64,000 nucleotides of DNA, taken from Arthrobacter sp. Edens01 (GTDB lineage Bacteria; Actinomycetota; Actinomycetes; Actinomycetales; Micrococcaceae). The notes under the pieces are model-generated. The model saw only the letters and a list, made by a program, of their open reading frames with translations, had not been told where the DNA came from and ran no database searches. Positions 7,870 to 15,971 of this stretch are shown piece after piece. Location: NCBI RefSeq assembly GCF_001307035.1, contig NZ_LKIU01000002.1, forward strand, positions 169,088 to 233,087. Direction: 5' to 3'. Both the position numbers and the translations under genes were made by a program. Position 1 is the first letter of the stretch. The number at the start of each line of letters is the position of its first letter.

Positions 7870-9827
7870 GCCTTGACCTGCTCCAGGCGTGAACGGATGC
7901 GACCCAGAACTGCATCTAGATCGGCATCGATCACCTCCAACGGGCGAGGCGGTATGTACTCGTAGAAGTGACGGGTGAAGGGGATTTCACACCCGTCTTT
8001 GGTTTTGTCTTCGTCAATCCAGGCATCGTCAATGAACGGTTTCACTTCGCGCTCTACGTACGCGTGGATGTCCTCGTTCCAGGGAACGTTTTCAGTGTCG
8101 CGCAGATCAGGATCCGGTTCGGCCTTGCCCTTCGCGCCTGTACAGACGTCGGCGGTGTCGTCCCGCTCGGAAAGCCCGGCGACGAGTGCTTTCAAATGGG
8201 GTCCGCTCAGGTCGGCTCCCGTGGCCCGGAGCTGCTTCTTCAAGGCTTTGGTGAACTCGTCCCGGTTCTTCCACACCACGCCCGTGTCCATGGTCTCCAG
8301 CGCAGTCCGCACGTTGGCCATGGCCTCGGCCGTGAGCTTGCTGAAGGCCTTCACCGCCAGGGCCGCCTCGATACGGTCGGGAGTGGTGGCGAAATTTAGC
8401 TTCAGCGGACGTTCTACAGTGATGGTGCGGTAAAGGAAATCTGTGGTGTCGAAAATCTTCGACTGGTCGCTGGCCATGAAGTCTCCGTAGAGCTTCACAA
8501 TGGCTTGGACGTCCTTGGGGCCGAGCTCATTGCGCTTGGATCCCAGACCCTTGCGCATTTTGCGGAACAGCTTGGATCCATCGACCAGTTGCACCTTGTT
8601 TCGTCGCTCAGGCGCTTTTTCCTTGGACAAAACCCAGACGTAGGTGCTGATGCCGGTGTTGTAGAACATGTCGGTCGGCAGGGCGATGATTGCCTCGAGG
8701 TAGTCGCGTTCCAGCACCCACTTGCGGATGTTCGATTCGCCGGACCCGGCGCCGCCGGTGAACAGCGGGGAACCGTTCAGGACAATCGCGGCGCGGCCTC
8801 CGGCTGAGTATTGTCCGGGTTCCCGCATTTTGGATATCAGGTGCAGCAGGAAGAGCATGGAGCCGTCGGATACCCGCGGCAGGCCGGGGCCGAAGCGGCC
8901 CGCGAAGCCCCGTTCGGAGTGTTCCTCGCGGACGGTTTTTTCCTGTTTCTTCCAGTCCACGCCGAAGGGCGGGTTGGAGAGGCAGTAGTTGAACGTGGTG
9001 CCGGCGTGCCCGTCGTAGAGCAGGGTGTCGTCATTGACGATGGCGTCCACGGACTGGCCCTTGATGACCATGTCGGCCTTGCAGATCGCGTACGACTGGG
9101 CGTTGAGTTCCTGGCCGGCGAGGGTGAGCCGTGCCTTCGGGTTCATGCTGGTGAGATGGTCTTCGGCGACCGAGAGCATGCCGCCGGTGCCGGCGGTCGG
9201 GTCGTAGACGGAGCGGACGATGTCACCGTCGCGCAGGGCTTCGTCGTCGTTTTCAAACAGCAGGTCCACCATGAGTTCGATGACTTCGCGGGGGGTGAAG
9301 TGTTCACCGGCGGTTTCGTTGGAGGCCTCAGCGAACTTGCGGATGAGTTCCTCAAAGACGTGCCCCATTTGGGCGTTGGAGACCTTCTGGGGATGCAAGT
9401 CGACCTCCGCGAAACGCTGCACCACCAGCAGCAGGAGGTTGTTATCTTCAAGTTCCTCGATGCGGTCCTCGATCTTGTACTTCACGAAGATGTCGCGCAC
9501 GTTCTCTGAGAACGCGTTGATATAGGCGAGAAGGTTCTCACGCAGGTTCTCGGCGTCTCCCACCAAGGTGGCGAGATCGTAGCGGCTGGTGTTGAAGAAC
9601 GAGTGCTGGTGGCCTGCTCTGCTTTTCAGCAGCACTGGCCGGATCGGGATGCCCTTGGCCTCGGCGTCGGCGACGACTTCGAGCACCTTGGGCTTAGTGT
9701 CCGCTAACACGGAGTCCAGGCGCCGCAGGACAGTGAAGGGGAGGATGAAGTCACCGTACTGGTGTGCCTTGAAATTACCCCGTAGAAGGTCGGCGATACC
9801 CCATATGAATGATGCGTGGTTGCTCAA
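7866..9827 (-). CDS. hsdM: Type I restriction-modification N6-adenine methyltransferase
   Basis: HsdM methylates adenine in the target and also forms the core of the restriction complex. The 653-aa protein begins SNHASFIWGIADLLRG as is typical, with the helical N-terminal domain, AdoMet-binding motif I DPTAGTGGM (about 209-217) and catalytic motif IV NPPF (about 285-288). It is the first gene of hsdM-hsdS-hsdR. No transcription terminator is seen inside the operon. Confidence 0.96.
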   Translation of the reverse strand: MSNHASFIWGIADLLRGNFKAHQYGDFILPFTVLRRLDSVLADTKPKVLEVVADAEAKGIPIRPVLLKSRAGHQHSFFNTSRYDLATLVGDAENLRENLLAYINAFSENVRDIFVKYKIEDRIEELEDNNLLLLVVQRFAEVDLHPQKVSNAQMGHVFEELIRKFAEASNETAGEHFTPREVIELMVDLLFENDDEALRDGDIVRSVYDPTAGTGGMLSVAEDHLTSMNPKARLTLAGQELNAQSYAICKADMVIKGQSVDAIVNDDTLLYDGHAGTTFNYCLSNPPFGVDWKKQEKTVREEHSERGFAGRFGPGLPRVSDGSMLFLLHLISKMREPGQYSAGGRAAIVLNGSPLFTGGAGSGESNIRKWVLERDYLEAIIALPTDMFYNTGISTYVWVLSKEKAPERRNKVQLVDGSKLFRKMRKGLGSKRNELGPKDVQAIVKLYGDFMASDQSKIFDTTDFLYRTITVERPLKLNFATTPDRIEAALAVKAFSKLTAEAMANVRTALETMDTGVVWKNRDEFTKALKKQLRATGADLSGPHLKALVAGLSERDDTADVCTGAKGKAEPDPDLRDTENVPWNEDIHAYVEREVKPFIDDAWIDEDKTKDGCEIPFTRHFYEYIPPRPLEVIDADLDAVLGRIRSRLEQVKA

Positions 9828-10143
9828 GTCGTCCCAGTCCCTCTTCGTGTTACCGCCGGCCCATCACTGTTCTGGTCCGACATGCTTAGCCTCTATTCAA
9901 CCCTCTTTCCGTGGCGACTGGCTGCACTGTGGGGCCCGTACGGAGAACGGACTCGTCACTGGCTCGGCCTCCGGGGCGTCTGTATGGTTGCCGGGCGGCA
10001 CATTCCACGGGGACGTCGTGTAACGCGATACCGAGGTCGAAATGCGCCGTCGGCTTAGCTGGAATCGACGCGTTTTCTGGAGCTCCTCTGCCACAATGAA
10101 TAATCATCGTCCTAACGGACGTCAACAGGGGAGAGGCTGCGCG
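9828..10143. other. Divergent intergenic region between hsdM and the next gene
   Basis: These 316 bases separate two divergent transcription units and must hold both promoters. I found no convincing ORF, hairpin or operator. The only clear element is AGGGGAGAGG at 10127-10136, the ribosome-binding site of the following gene. Confidence 0.4.
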
Positions 10144-11289
10144 GTGCCAAGCTACGGATTCAAACTACTCGAAATTCAACTATTTCGGGGCCGGGGACAG
10201 AAACCGTTGGACTTTGGGGCGCCCGACGGCGACACGAAGAATCCGGAGACCGCACAGATCACGCTTCCTTACCTGGACCTCCTCCTGAAAGACTTCGCGC
10301 CGGTCGATGAGACTGAGGCACCGGAGTCCGAAGAGGGTACCTCGATGGGCGATGCATCGACCGACGAAAAGAGTTCGGAGGACGACGCACAGGCCAATGA
10401 GGAGACGGTCGAAACCGTAGCGATGGGATCGGATGACGTCGTGGGAGAAGACCCCGATTCTGGAATACCGGAGGAAGAGGGGCGCAAACAGCTTGCAGTA
10501 GTCCGGGTTAAGTCCGCCGTGAGGTATCAGGGTGCGGTGCTTCTGGACACGGTTTACGGAATTGTTGGTGATCACGCTCTGGCTGTTGATCCCGAAGGTA
10601 AAAAGGACGACACGGACCTCACCAGCCTCGCCACCACCCGGCATTACCGGGCACTCGTTATCGCCCCCACCAGCGGTAAGAATGGACTGCTGGCCGTAGA
10701 GGTGGTCTCACGATCACACGCAGGAGGACGCCTTCCCAGCCGCCTGCATGCCGGCGCAAAAGGACACAATTTCAAGGTGCGAACGTTCGGTGCGATCGCT
10801 GACGACGAGTCTGTCCGTAACCTGATGAAGGACGGTCGGATCCGTGAGGTCAACTTGTTCCAGACGTTGCCGAGTTCGGACTCCAGCCAGAGCACGACAA
10901 TTCCGGCGAAGATCACGTTCACCATCGGGGCGGGCTCAACAGAGGAGACCTCACTCAAAAAGCGACTGACGCACTGGCTCCCCACCAAAGAGAACAAAGC
11001 GAAGAAGGACAAGCCCGTCGCGGCGGACGAGGCGAAGGCTCTCGCAAGCTATTTGTGGCCGAAGCTTGCTGAGAGTGCTGCGTTTGAAACTGCTGAGGTA
11101 GTCGTCGATGGTATCCAGAGGAAGCGGCTCAAACCTCTAGATATGGCATCAGGGTTCACCTACGATCTTGGTGATGTCAGACCCAACAACGATACTTTCG
11201 TTGCAAGTGTGGCAGATGTGGTGAACGACTTAGCGGCCACGAATCAGATCGATCTCGAAAGTGATTGGTCGGCGCCGATCGGTGGCTAA
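10144..11289 (+). CDS. Unknown 381-aa soluble protein, first gene of a two-gene unit
   Basis: The GTG at 10144 is chosen because AGGGGAGAGG stands 7 nt upstream; longer in-frame starts have no site. The protein begins PSYGFKLLEIQLFRGRGQK, followed by a very acidic, low-complexity linker (about residues 54-114), then a folded part with VRVKSAVRYQGAVLLDTVYG, a Gly/Arg segment and HNFKVRTFGAIADDESVRNL. There are no membrane segments or known catalytic motifs. It directly precedes a membrane-protein gene and sits beside a type I RM operon, so a phage-defence role is possible but purely contextual. Confidence 0.75.
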   Translation: MPSYGFKLLEIQLFRGRGQKPLDFGAPDGDTKNPETAQITLPYLDLLLKDFAPVDETEAPESEEGTSMGDASTDEKSSEDDAQANEETVETVAMGSDDVVGEDPDSGIPEEEGRKQLAVVRVKSAVRYQGAVLLDTVYGIVGDHALAVDPEGKKDDTDLTSLATTRHYRALVIAPTSGKNGLLAVEVVSRSHAGGRLPSRLHAGAKGHNFKVRTFGAIADDESVRNLMKDGRIREVNLFQTLPSSDSSQSTTIPAKITFTIGAGSTEETSLKKRLTHWLPTKENKAKKDKPVAADEAKALASYLWPKLAESAAFETAEVVVDGIQRKRLKPLDMASGFTYDLGDVRPNNDTFVASVADVVNDLAATNQIDLESDWSAPIGG

Positions 11290-11302
11290 AGAAGGGGCAG
11301 GC

Positions 11303-11938
11303 ATGCACAAACCTCGCTGGCTGAGAGTTTTTTCCCGGCTGAACGTATTCGCTCTTCTCGGAGACCAGTTCCGTTACCTGACTGACCTGTCTACAAATCG
11401 GCCTGAGTGGATCATCCGTGGACTCGTCGTTTTGCTTGCCCCCGCCGCTTTCACCCTTTCGCTTGTCTTCCATGTTCAGATGCAAACAGTTGGGGACCTT
11501 GTCGGCGCCCTGGGGCTTCTTGCTGGCGTGTTCATCTCCGCGTTTGCCTTGGTGTTCTCCATCCGCATCAATCTCTCAGCGAAGCCCAGCAAAGTCCTGG
11601 AGCGGAGAACAGCGCGTCTGATTGATGAGAGTGCGCTGACATTGCTCGCAGCTGGCCTTCTGTCTGGAATCGATGCGATCTGGCTCGCGGGAGTTTCCGC
11701 CTCGATCCCAGCCGAGGGATACGTCGTGTCCGAGTTTGCGACGGCCGTCACCGTGGGGCTTAGTTCATTGGTCGTGCTCTACTTTCTGCTTTCGATACGG
11801 CGTCTCCACAAGCTCTACACCGATACCTTCGTGCCGTTCTGGCGGGTGCAGACAGTCGTCGAAGGTTCTGCAACACGACAGGAAACAAAGGACGCCCGCG
11901 GCCAAGCCGCAGAGATCGACGCACGACGCAATAGCTAG
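11303..11938 (+). CDS. Four-helix membrane protein, second gene of the unit
   Basis: This 211-aa protein starts at ATG 11303 behind GAAGGGG. Four hydrophobic segments are visible: about 38-57 (IIRGLVVLLAPAAFTLSLVF), 64-85, 114-135 and 147-170, in two pairs separated by a basic cytoplasmic stretch with KPSKVLERRTARL. The tail is charged. The gap to the preceding gene is 13 nt, so they are co-transcribed. A soluble sensor-like protein plus a small polytopic membrane protein is a layout shared by several abortive-infection systems; I do not recognise this family. Confidence 0.75.
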   Translation: MHKPRWLRVFSRLNVFALLGDQFRYLTDLSTNRPEWIIRGLVVLLAPAAFTLSLVFHVQMQTVGDLVGALGLLAGVFISAFALVFSIRINLSAKPSKVLERRTARLIDESALTLLAAGLLSGIDAIWLAGVSASIPAEGYVVSEFATAVTVGLSSLVVLYFLLSIRRLHKLYTDTFVPFWRVQTVVEGSATRQETKDARGQAAEIDARRNS

Positions 11939-12231
11939 GTATCGCGAGTGTCGTACGCGTCTTACATGCCCGTGACCAAGTCTTGGAGATAAACACCCCA
12001 GCCACGATCCCTGTGGCGACGAGGCTGAGGGCAGGATCTGCCCACAACTGTAGACAGAGTTGCGGCGGCTGATCCTCAGCCCTTGGACTGCAGCTCAGGT
12101 CATGCAACTACTCACCCTTGGACTGCCGCCGAAACGAAACCCGCATCTATTCCCCAGATTCGGTGACAGCACACGATAACTAGTGGCAGCAAGAAGTAGG
12201 CCTGACTAGAGGCAGCCAAAGCTTGGCGTCC

Positions 12232-12257
12232 GGCGGTGACGGTGGGATTCGAACCCA
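12232..12257 (-). repeat. tRNA 3'-end fragment, copy 1 (attachment-site scar)
   Basis: On the minus strand this reads TGGGTTCGAATCCCACCGTCACCGCC, the T-loop, T-stem 3' side and acceptor end of a tRNA. It is identical to the copy at 12443-12468 except for one base. The 5' side of the T stem (CTGGG) no longer pairs with CCCAC and no tRNA 5' half is present, so this is a recombination scar, not a gene. Confidence 0.65.
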
Positions 12258-12392
12258 GAGCGCCGGGGTGGATATTTGCCGTCTGGAGCTGGTCAGGATC
12301 GCGCCGGCTTGCACCTCCGCAGGCAGCCGGGGAAGGGTGCGTCGAGCAAGCTTTGCCAATTCCTTGCCAAGTGCCTCCTGTAGGGCAAAGCA

Positions 12393-12435
12393 AAAGACCC
12401 CGGTTCCCTTTGTTTACAAGGGAACTGGGGTCTTT
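12393..12435. terminator. Strong bidirectional intrinsic terminator
   Basis: AAAGACCCCGGTTCCCTT and AAGGGAACTGGGGTCTTT form an 18-bp stem with one mismatch and a 7-base loop, flanked by A and T runs on both sides. It lies between the two tRNA fragments and fits a terminator that followed the original tRNA gene. Confidence 0.8.
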
Positions 12436-12442
12436 CTCATCT

Positions 12443-12468
12443 GGCGGTGACGGTGGGATTTGAACCCA
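12443..12468 (-). repeat. tRNA 3'-end fragment, copy 2 (attachment-site scar)
   Basis: On the minus strand it reads GTGGGTTCAAATCCCACCGTCACCGCC (from base 12469), with an intact 5-bp T stem, preceded by GAGGCACAGC, which could be the end of a long variable arm. The matching acceptor 5' strand (GGTGACG) is not found within the next 100 bases, so the gene is incomplete. Together with copy 1 it marks where elements integrated into a tRNA gene. Confidence 0.65.
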
Positions 12469-12889
12469 CGCTGTGCCTCATCAAACTGAAATCCCCGGGC
12501 AGGTGGCCAGACCGCTCGCGCTCATCCCAGAAGACGTTCCTTGCCCAATCGTCTTGCGTCGGCCTCCGGGGGCGGTGGCCGGCCGGATGGTCGTAGATAC
12601 TCTCGCTCGCCGGAGACAACCGCATCGATCTCGTCTTGAAGATCAGTACCGGGAACGAATACAGCCATGTACCCCTGGTTCCGCCGGGACGTCCGCACTG
12701 CCGGAGGTGGACGAATCGATAGGCGTTGAGGCAAGAAACGTGTCCATCGCCGGTGTTCGCGGACTACATGTGCGAACCGAGTCCGTTGTACCGCTCGCCG
12801 CCTAATCCAAGGCGAGCAGTTGTGTCCGAACACGAATGGAGGCGGCTCAGTGCGATGACCGGCCACCCAGCTCACGGAGACACCTGACC

Positions 12890-13032
12890 TGCGCCACTTG
12901 CGCCATTTCTGCCGAACAAAAAGTGGCGCAGGCATCCAAGCGCAGCCCAGGCCTGAATTGGCGGGGATCTGAGGGGGAGCACAGGTGGTTGGAGCTCTGT
13001 ATTTTAAATATTTTAGAAAATAAAAGTGGCGC
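12890..13032. repeat. Iteron-like repeat block A (TGCGCCA type) with AT-rich stretch
   Basis: TGCGCCACTT (12890), TGCGCCATTT (12899), AAGTGGCGCA (12921) and AAGTGGCGCA (13023) lie in both orientations, the first and third forming a perfect inverted pair. Bases 13000-13026 are nearly all A/T in otherwise GC-rich DNA. Iterons beside an AT-rich stretch are the usual layout of a plasmid replication origin. The whole block is about 165 bases long and is clearly homologous to 14618-14795. Confidence 0.65.
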
Positions 13033-13050
13033 ACCCTACAGGCCTGTGAT

Positions 13051-13860
13051 CTAGCGGATTTCCTCGACGGCCAGGGTCAGGGCATCGAGGCCGGCGCAGG
13101 CTGCGTCGAGCTGGCCGAGCAGGGCGGTGAGCTGAGTGCCGAAGGCTGCTTCAACGCCTGGTAATTGATGCATCGCGGCTTCGCGGAGAATCGGGAGGAG
13201 ACGGGTCACGGTGGCCTCGATGTTCCGGGTCCGGCCGGACTTGAGCAGGATCCGCCGCAACTGGGACCCGGTCAGGACGGCGGCCTGTGACGGGGTGGGG
13301 ACGGTTCGGAGCAGGAGCCTGGCGGTCGGGCTGCTTAGATCGGATGTGTGGGGGAAGGCCTTCAGTGCCGAGGGATAGTACTCGCGCAGGACGGAACGGA
13401 TACGGTTGGCGTGCTGCTGCCGATCCCAGACCGCGTCCTGTTGCGCTCGTGCGAGCACTGCAATGGACTGGACCAGTTCCGAGTCTTGAGGCAGAGGACG
13501 GTGGGCGTGGCGGTCCGTGCGCAGGATATTGGCCAGTGCCGCGGCGTCTTGGGTGTCGGATTTCTTCCGGGAGACCGTGTGTCGTTCGCGGTATCGAGCC
13601 ACGGCCATTGGGTTGATGGCGTAGACGTCCCGGCCGCTGGAGCGCAGCGCCGCGACAAGGAGCCCGCGTGTTGTTTCGATGGCCACCGGAATGCGGTCCT
13701 CAATCCGGTCTCCGTGCGTGGAAAGCAGGTCTAGCAGTTCCGCTAGTCCCGCTGCCGATTCTGCGACTCGCTGCGAGGACAGCAAACGGCCCTGTGAATC
13801 AACGAGTGCGATGTCGTGGTGTCCCTCTGCCCAGTCGATCCCGCAGAACACTTCCGTCAT
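13051..13860 (-). mobile_element. IS110-family transposase, truncated
   Basis: The 269-aa frame begins TEVFCGIDWAEGHHDIALVD and has the N-terminal DEDD (RuvC-like) domain: GIDWAE, AIETTRGLL, the NPMAVARYRERHTVSRKKSDTQ... region with KSDTQDA, and a coiled-coil part. About 130 residues are missing: the C-terminal domain with the catalytic Ser is absent and the frame stops right where repeat block A begins. The element is therefore dead. ATG 13860 faces the presumed left end. Confidence 0.8.
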
Positions 13861-14100
13861 GTGGTTGTTCCTTCCCCTGTGGTGGTAGCTGCAGAGGACC
13901 GTTGTGACCTGGGACGGATGCGACCTAATGGTAGAGCTCGATGGCTCGACATCTGATTGGCATTCTTATCCCTGTCGGATGCTGCCGGGGTCGGGTCTTA
14001 ATGTGAGAACTCTGGGTTTCGGGTTTCTGGTCGAGACTTTGGCCGGCAGCAAGCCCCCGGGGTCAACCTACGTTCCGTGGGGGTGAGGGAGCCAGAGGGA
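13861..14100 (-). other. Presumed IS110 left end, candidate bridge-RNA region
   Basis: Elements of the IS110 family carry a non-coding left end upstream of the transposase that, in the IS621-type members, encodes a bridge RNA guiding target choice. These 240 bases hold no ORF and contain inverted stretches, and so are the place to look. I see no sequence that proves such an RNA here. Confidence 0.3.
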
Positions 14101-14189
14101 CAATCTTTTTCGACGGCTCATGGCCACGGTAACGGGAAGACCTCATCTGACTCCCTCACCTCCCATTAGGTAACGGGGGGGATCCGTGT

Positions 14190-14216
14190 TGCGCCACTTT
14201 TTGGGAAAATGGCGCA
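14190..14216. repeat. A-type iteron pair, separated from block A
   Basis: TGCGCCACTT (14190-14199) and AAATGGCGCA (14207-14216) form a hairpin-capable inverted pair of the same GCGCC type as block A. The IS110 remnant lies between them and block A, as if it had been inserted into one origin. Confidence 0.55.
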
Positions 14217-14229
14217 CTGACCCGGTCAG

Positions 14230-14603
14230 ATCGAGCGGCGTTAGGGCGCGTCGCAGGTGGTCCAGAGCCCCGGCCCTGGACTACGGCGAAGTCCGAGTAC
14301 GTGAGGTACTGCTCGAACATCATAGGAACGGCGCCGTCTTCGGGGTACTCCGCGGTCGCGTAGCCCTCGTGGACCATCCGCAGGCCCAGGTCCTGGGTGA
14401 CACCCCGCGCCGGTGATGACGTAGGCCAGCGTGTCCCCGTCCTCGCCGACGGGGTCCTTCAGCTCGGCTTCGTAGGTGACAGCCACCGGTTCGTCGGCGC
14501 GCATCAGTCCTTCGAGGTGTGCGGTCGCTTCATCAGCGCCGCACTCGCCACCGGAAGGGGCGTCAGCGCCGAGCATCCGTACTGTGGGGTTAGGTTCCCT
14601 GGT
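14230..14603 (-). pseudogene. Staphylococcal-nuclease-like (thermonuclease) gene, frameshifted
   Basis: Two frames give one protein. The first reads TVRMLGADAPSGGECGADEA (the TPE/ECG part of the SNase fold), AHLEGLMRADEPVAVTYEAE and GEDGDTLAYV. Near 14395-14410 the frame shifts, then continues QDLGLRMVHEGYATAEYPEDG and MMFEQYLTY. The N-terminal signal peptide is missing; upstream sequence runs straight into repeat block B. Secreted thermonuclease homologues are common on actinobacterial plasmids. Confidence 0.65.
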
Positions 14604-14956
14604 GGGGGCTCTGCTGTTCCTGTGCCACTTGTGCCATTTCTGCCAAAACAAAAGTGGCACAGGCCTCGAAAGGGAGCTCAGGCCTGGATTGGCGGGGGTT
14701 AGAGGGAACTCACGGCGGGGTTGGAGCTCTATTTTTAGTTATCTTTCGAGAAAAAATGGCACACCCCTACATGCCTGCGATTCCGGGGTTTTTGTCCCCC
14801 AAAAGAGGCCGTGTGCCACTTGTGCCACTTTTTTTGAACTTTCTTCTTAGACGCGCGCACGCGCACACGCGCAACTTCTAACCTCGGAGAAAAGTGGCAC
14901 AAATGGCACAGAGGCGTTTTATGGCCTGTTTTCGTTGATATACCAACAGAAAACAC

Positions 14957-14986
14957 CGTGCCATTTCTGGGAGGAGAAATGGCACG
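14957..14986. repeat. Perfect palindrome in cluster B
   Basis: CGTGCCATTTCT and AGAAATGGCACG form 12-bp perfect arms around GGGAGG. It is built from two inverted copies of the repeat unit. Confidence 0.75.
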
Positions 14987-15045
14987 GGTGGTCGGAGGGC
15001 GGGCCTCAGAGGGGCCGGAACGCCTTTTCTTTACTGGGATCGGGG

Positions 15046-15079
15046 CACTGTGCCACTTCTACCCGGAAGTGGCACAGTG
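15046..15079. repeat. Perfect palindrome closing cluster B
   Basis: CACTGTGCCACTTC and GAAGTGGCACAGTG form 14-bp perfect arms around TACCCG, again two inverted repeat units. It is the last copy toward the XRE gene. Confidence 0.75.
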
Positions 15080-15390
15080 TCTTGGCTCCGCTGGCTCTAC
15101 GGGCCTCGCCTGGCCCAGATCCCGTCCCTAAGTCACGGCAATATCTGCTGCAGAGCGGCACCAGATCGAAGGTCTTCAGGGGGCTGTCTTACTGTGTTCA
15201 ACAATGCATATAGATATCCCCGCTGGGGCTCATCGATTTGCTCTCCTGCTCTCCCAGCGTCTCCTCCGGAGTGCTGCGACAGAAAAAAGTGCGAAGAGCG
15301 CCGGGGAGGGCACCAGTTCATCGCAGCCCACTCCTCCTGCAGACGGGCGGGCTAGATCACGCCCTCGCGTCCAAAGACTTCCGTGGGACC
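15080..15390. other. Spacer without recognisable gene
   Basis: I see no supported ORF, repeat or RNA in these 311 bases. Confidence 0.3.
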
Positions 15391-15774
15391 TCATTCCCCG
15401 CGCGCTGCCTCAAGTTCTTCCATGCGTCGACGCGTCGCGGAGATAGAGTCTTGTGCATGGTGAGCTTCCTCCTCAGCCTTGCCCAGCCGCCATTGAAGCA
15501 GGCTGAGTTCTCGCCTAAGTTCATCAATTTCTTCATCGATGGCGCCCCTGTCTTGCAACAGTGAAGTGAGCGGCACCTGGAGCACGTCTGCGATCGCGAC
15601 GGCCTCGTCAAGCCGGACTGCCCGTTCGTGCTTCTCTGCCCTGGCAACAGCGCTGGGATCTATGCTGCGTCCGATCCGGTCGGTGATGAGCGCAGCAAGC
15701 GCTGCCTGTGACAAACCAGCCCGCTGCCGCTCCACGGTGAGCCTCCGGGCAAATGTCTCTGTTGCGATCGTCAT
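15391..15774 (-). CDS. XRE-family transcriptional regulator with coiled-coil tail
   Basis: The first 65 residues form a Cro/CI-type helix-turn-helix (RRLTVERQRAGLSQAALAAL, then DPSAVARAEKHERAVRLDEA). Residues about 75-120 are a charged coiled coil (IDEEIDELRREL, KAEEEAHHAQ), probably for dimerisation. The gene is divergent to an excisionase-like gene and close to the iteron cluster, so it may control replication or maintenance of the integrated element. Confidence 0.8.
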   Translation of the reverse strand: MTIATETFARRLTVERQRAGLSQAALAALITDRIGRSIDPSAVARAEKHERAVRLDEAVAIADVLQVPLTSLLQDRGAIDEEIDELRRELSLLQWRLGKAEEEAHHAQDSISATRRRMEELEAARGE

Positions 15775-15971
15775 GGCGTGTCCGTTCTCCGCTCAAAGCT
15801 TGTGATCAATACATGATGATTTACTGATATTGCGATATTCACATCGTATCGCTATGCTGGAGGTACGAAAGGTCGCGATAACGCTACAGTCCACACACCA
15901 GTTCTCTTGGGTGGCGGTGACCACCGATTCCCGGAACGAAGGACGCATGGGACCCCAGTCAGAGGTCCTAA
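15775..15971. promoter_or_regulatory. Divergent control region with GCGATA boxes
   Basis: GCGATA (15832-15837) and TATCGC (15847-15852) form an inverted pair with 9 bases between; a further GCGATA lies at 15875-15880. They are in the AT-rich centre between the divergent XRE and HTH genes and are candidate operators for either protein. Confidence 0.45.

Larger units (their letters stand above)
11939..12889. other. Non-coding spacer with integration scars
   Basis: No credible gene is seen. Translations giving 'GDGGIRT' strings come from the tRNA-like repeats. A 48-aa frame at 12522-12668 on the minus strand (MAVFVPGTDLQDEIDAVV) is the only protein-like stretch and has no other support. The block holds the two tRNA 3' fragments and a strong terminator. 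Confidence 0.4.
14621..15079. repeat. Iteron-like repeat cluster B (TGTGCCA type)
   Basis: Twelve copies of TGTGCCA(C/T)TT or its complement occur: starts at 14621, 14630, 14652(-), 14754(-), 14812, 14821, 14892(-), 14901(-), 14957 (first base C), 14977(-, last base G), 15049 and 15067(-). Several are tandem with one shared base, others are inverted. There is no long ORF. An A/T-rich run (14729-14757) sits among them. The arrangement suggests binding sites of a replication initiator or partition protein. Confidence 0.65.

Noticed and set aside
12223-12463. Short plus-strand frames giving GDGGIRT-type peptides
   Set aside because: They are translations of the antisense of tRNA 3' fragments, a well-known source of false proteins.
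12443-12540. Complete tRNA gene
   Set aside because: Only the T arm and 3' acceptor are present; no 5' acceptor strand or anticodon arm can be folded.
12522-12668. 48-aa minus-strand frame (MAVFVPGTDLQDEID)
   Set aside because: Protein-like over 25 residues but no ribosome-binding site, no recognised family and located in scar DNA; left as spacer.
14621-15079. CRISPR array
   Set aside because: Repeats are short (about 10 bases), inverted as well as direct, irregularly spaced and without spacers of equal length or cas genes.
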